Both the position numbers and the translations under genes were made by a program. The notes beneath the pieces were generated by a model, which was not told where the DNA came from, searched no databases, and saw nothing but the letters and a program-made list of their open reading frames with translations. Shown in pieces: positions 63,814 through 64,000 of a stretch of DNA of 64,000 nucleotides; within the stretch, counting starts at the first letter, position 1; each line of letters begins with the position of its first letter. This stretch comes from Martinezella rhizogenes (GTDB lineage Bacteria; Pseudomonadota; Alphaproteobacteria; Rhizobiales; Rhizobiaceae): assembly GCF_000799715.1 (NCBI RefSeq), contig NZ_JUHG01000020.1, positions 1 through 64,000 on the forward strand. The letters are read 5' to 3'.

Positions 63814-64000
63814 ATGACAAATGTAATTCTCGCTGAAGTGACCGCTAGCGTATCGGAACTGAAAAAGAACCCGATGGGAACCGTGGCAGCCGGCGAAGGG
63901 GCGACGGTTGCAATTCTCAACAGGAATGCGCCCGCATTCTATTGTGTCCCGGCTCGCCTCTATGAAGCGATGCTGGACCGTCTTGAGGATATCGAACTCA
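63814..64000 (+). CDS. Phd/YefM (StbD)-type antitoxin, cut by window end
   Basis: The first 62 codons are visible, MTNVILAEVTASVSELKK and onwards, then NRNAPAFYCVPARLYEAMLDR, which resembles StbD-type antitoxins of the Phd/YefM family: an N-terminal dimerisation and DNA-binding fold followed by a toxin-binding tail. AAGGAA lies about 16 bases upstream of the ATG. The toxin (RelE/ParE type expected) would be downstream, outside the window. Promoter with overlapping inverted repeat upstream suits autoregulation. Confidence 0.8.
   Translation, partial: MTNVILAEVTASVSELKKNPMGTVAAGEGATVAILNRNAPAFYCVPARLYEAMLDRLEDIEL

Overview
This window is about 64 kb of what looks like core chromosome from an alphaproteobacterium of the Rhizobium/Agrobacterium group. 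The evidence is moderately GC-rich coding sequence, PtsP (EI-Ntr), a CpdR-type cell-cycle receiver, DUF4167, TIGR02302/DUF4175 and DUF2125 proteins, a rhizobial rRNA leader at the left edge, and copies of a two-palindrome intergenic repeat that resembles the RIME elements of Rhizobium. Most genes have recognisable housekeeping products. I see no prophage, insertion sequence, integrase or CRISPR array.

Layout: 1-320 is the leader and promoter of a minus-strand rrn operon whose 16S gene lies just outside the window. 671-13,000 holds an M23 peptidase, a P-loop ATPase, clpB, a DUF4167 protein, prmC-prfA, ptsP and lysC. 13,200-18,700 holds ubiG, a minus-strand run DUF1178/nitrilase/grxC/comF, a methyltransferase, an orphan Flp pilin and two small membrane proteins. 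18,700-25,100 holds mutT-GNAT-argJ-parvulin and the divergent secA. 25,100-37,500 is more accessory: LysR/tautomerase, GST, a flippase with a BioF2/CelD-like acetyltransferase, an acyl-CoA synthetase, a signal peptidase I with extra N-terminal membrane segments, an aldo/keto reductase, a methyltransferase and a divergent TetR/MFS pair with a clear operator region. A tRNA-Leu(CAA) follows at 37,573.

37,700-45,200 holds two small hypotheticals, an AT-rich gene-poor stretch, a VTT protein and DsbB, an HNH protein, AlkA-type glycosylase, GluQRS, YihY, an SDR, a HIG1 protein and a PduO-type adenosyltransferase. 45,400-48,150 is etfB-etfA-3-hydroxybutyryl-CoA dehydrogenase behind a strong palindrome. 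48,300-55,000 holds tlpA/argH, an LptM-like lipoprotein with lysA, and the TIGR02302 protein. 55,077-56,454 is a small two-gene cassette (nucleotidyltransferase and methyltransferase) of different character. 56,600-63,700 holds cpdR, hpt, ftsE-ftsX, YdcF, plsC, ChaC and DUF2125. The right edge cuts a Phd/YefM-type antitoxin gene with its own promoter.

Functional links: lysC and lysA bracket the lysine pathway; argJ and argH serve arginine synthesis; prfA-prmC terminate translation and modify release factors; clpB and cpdR belong to protein quality control and regulated proteolysis; secA, lepB, the parvulin, dsbB and tlpA handle exported proteins; ftsEX and the M23 peptidase act on the cell wall. 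No convincing new multigene system is present. The best leads are regulatory: paired operators at tetR/MFS, the palindrome before etfBA, the antitoxin promoter, and repeats that supply the stop codons of neighbouring genes.
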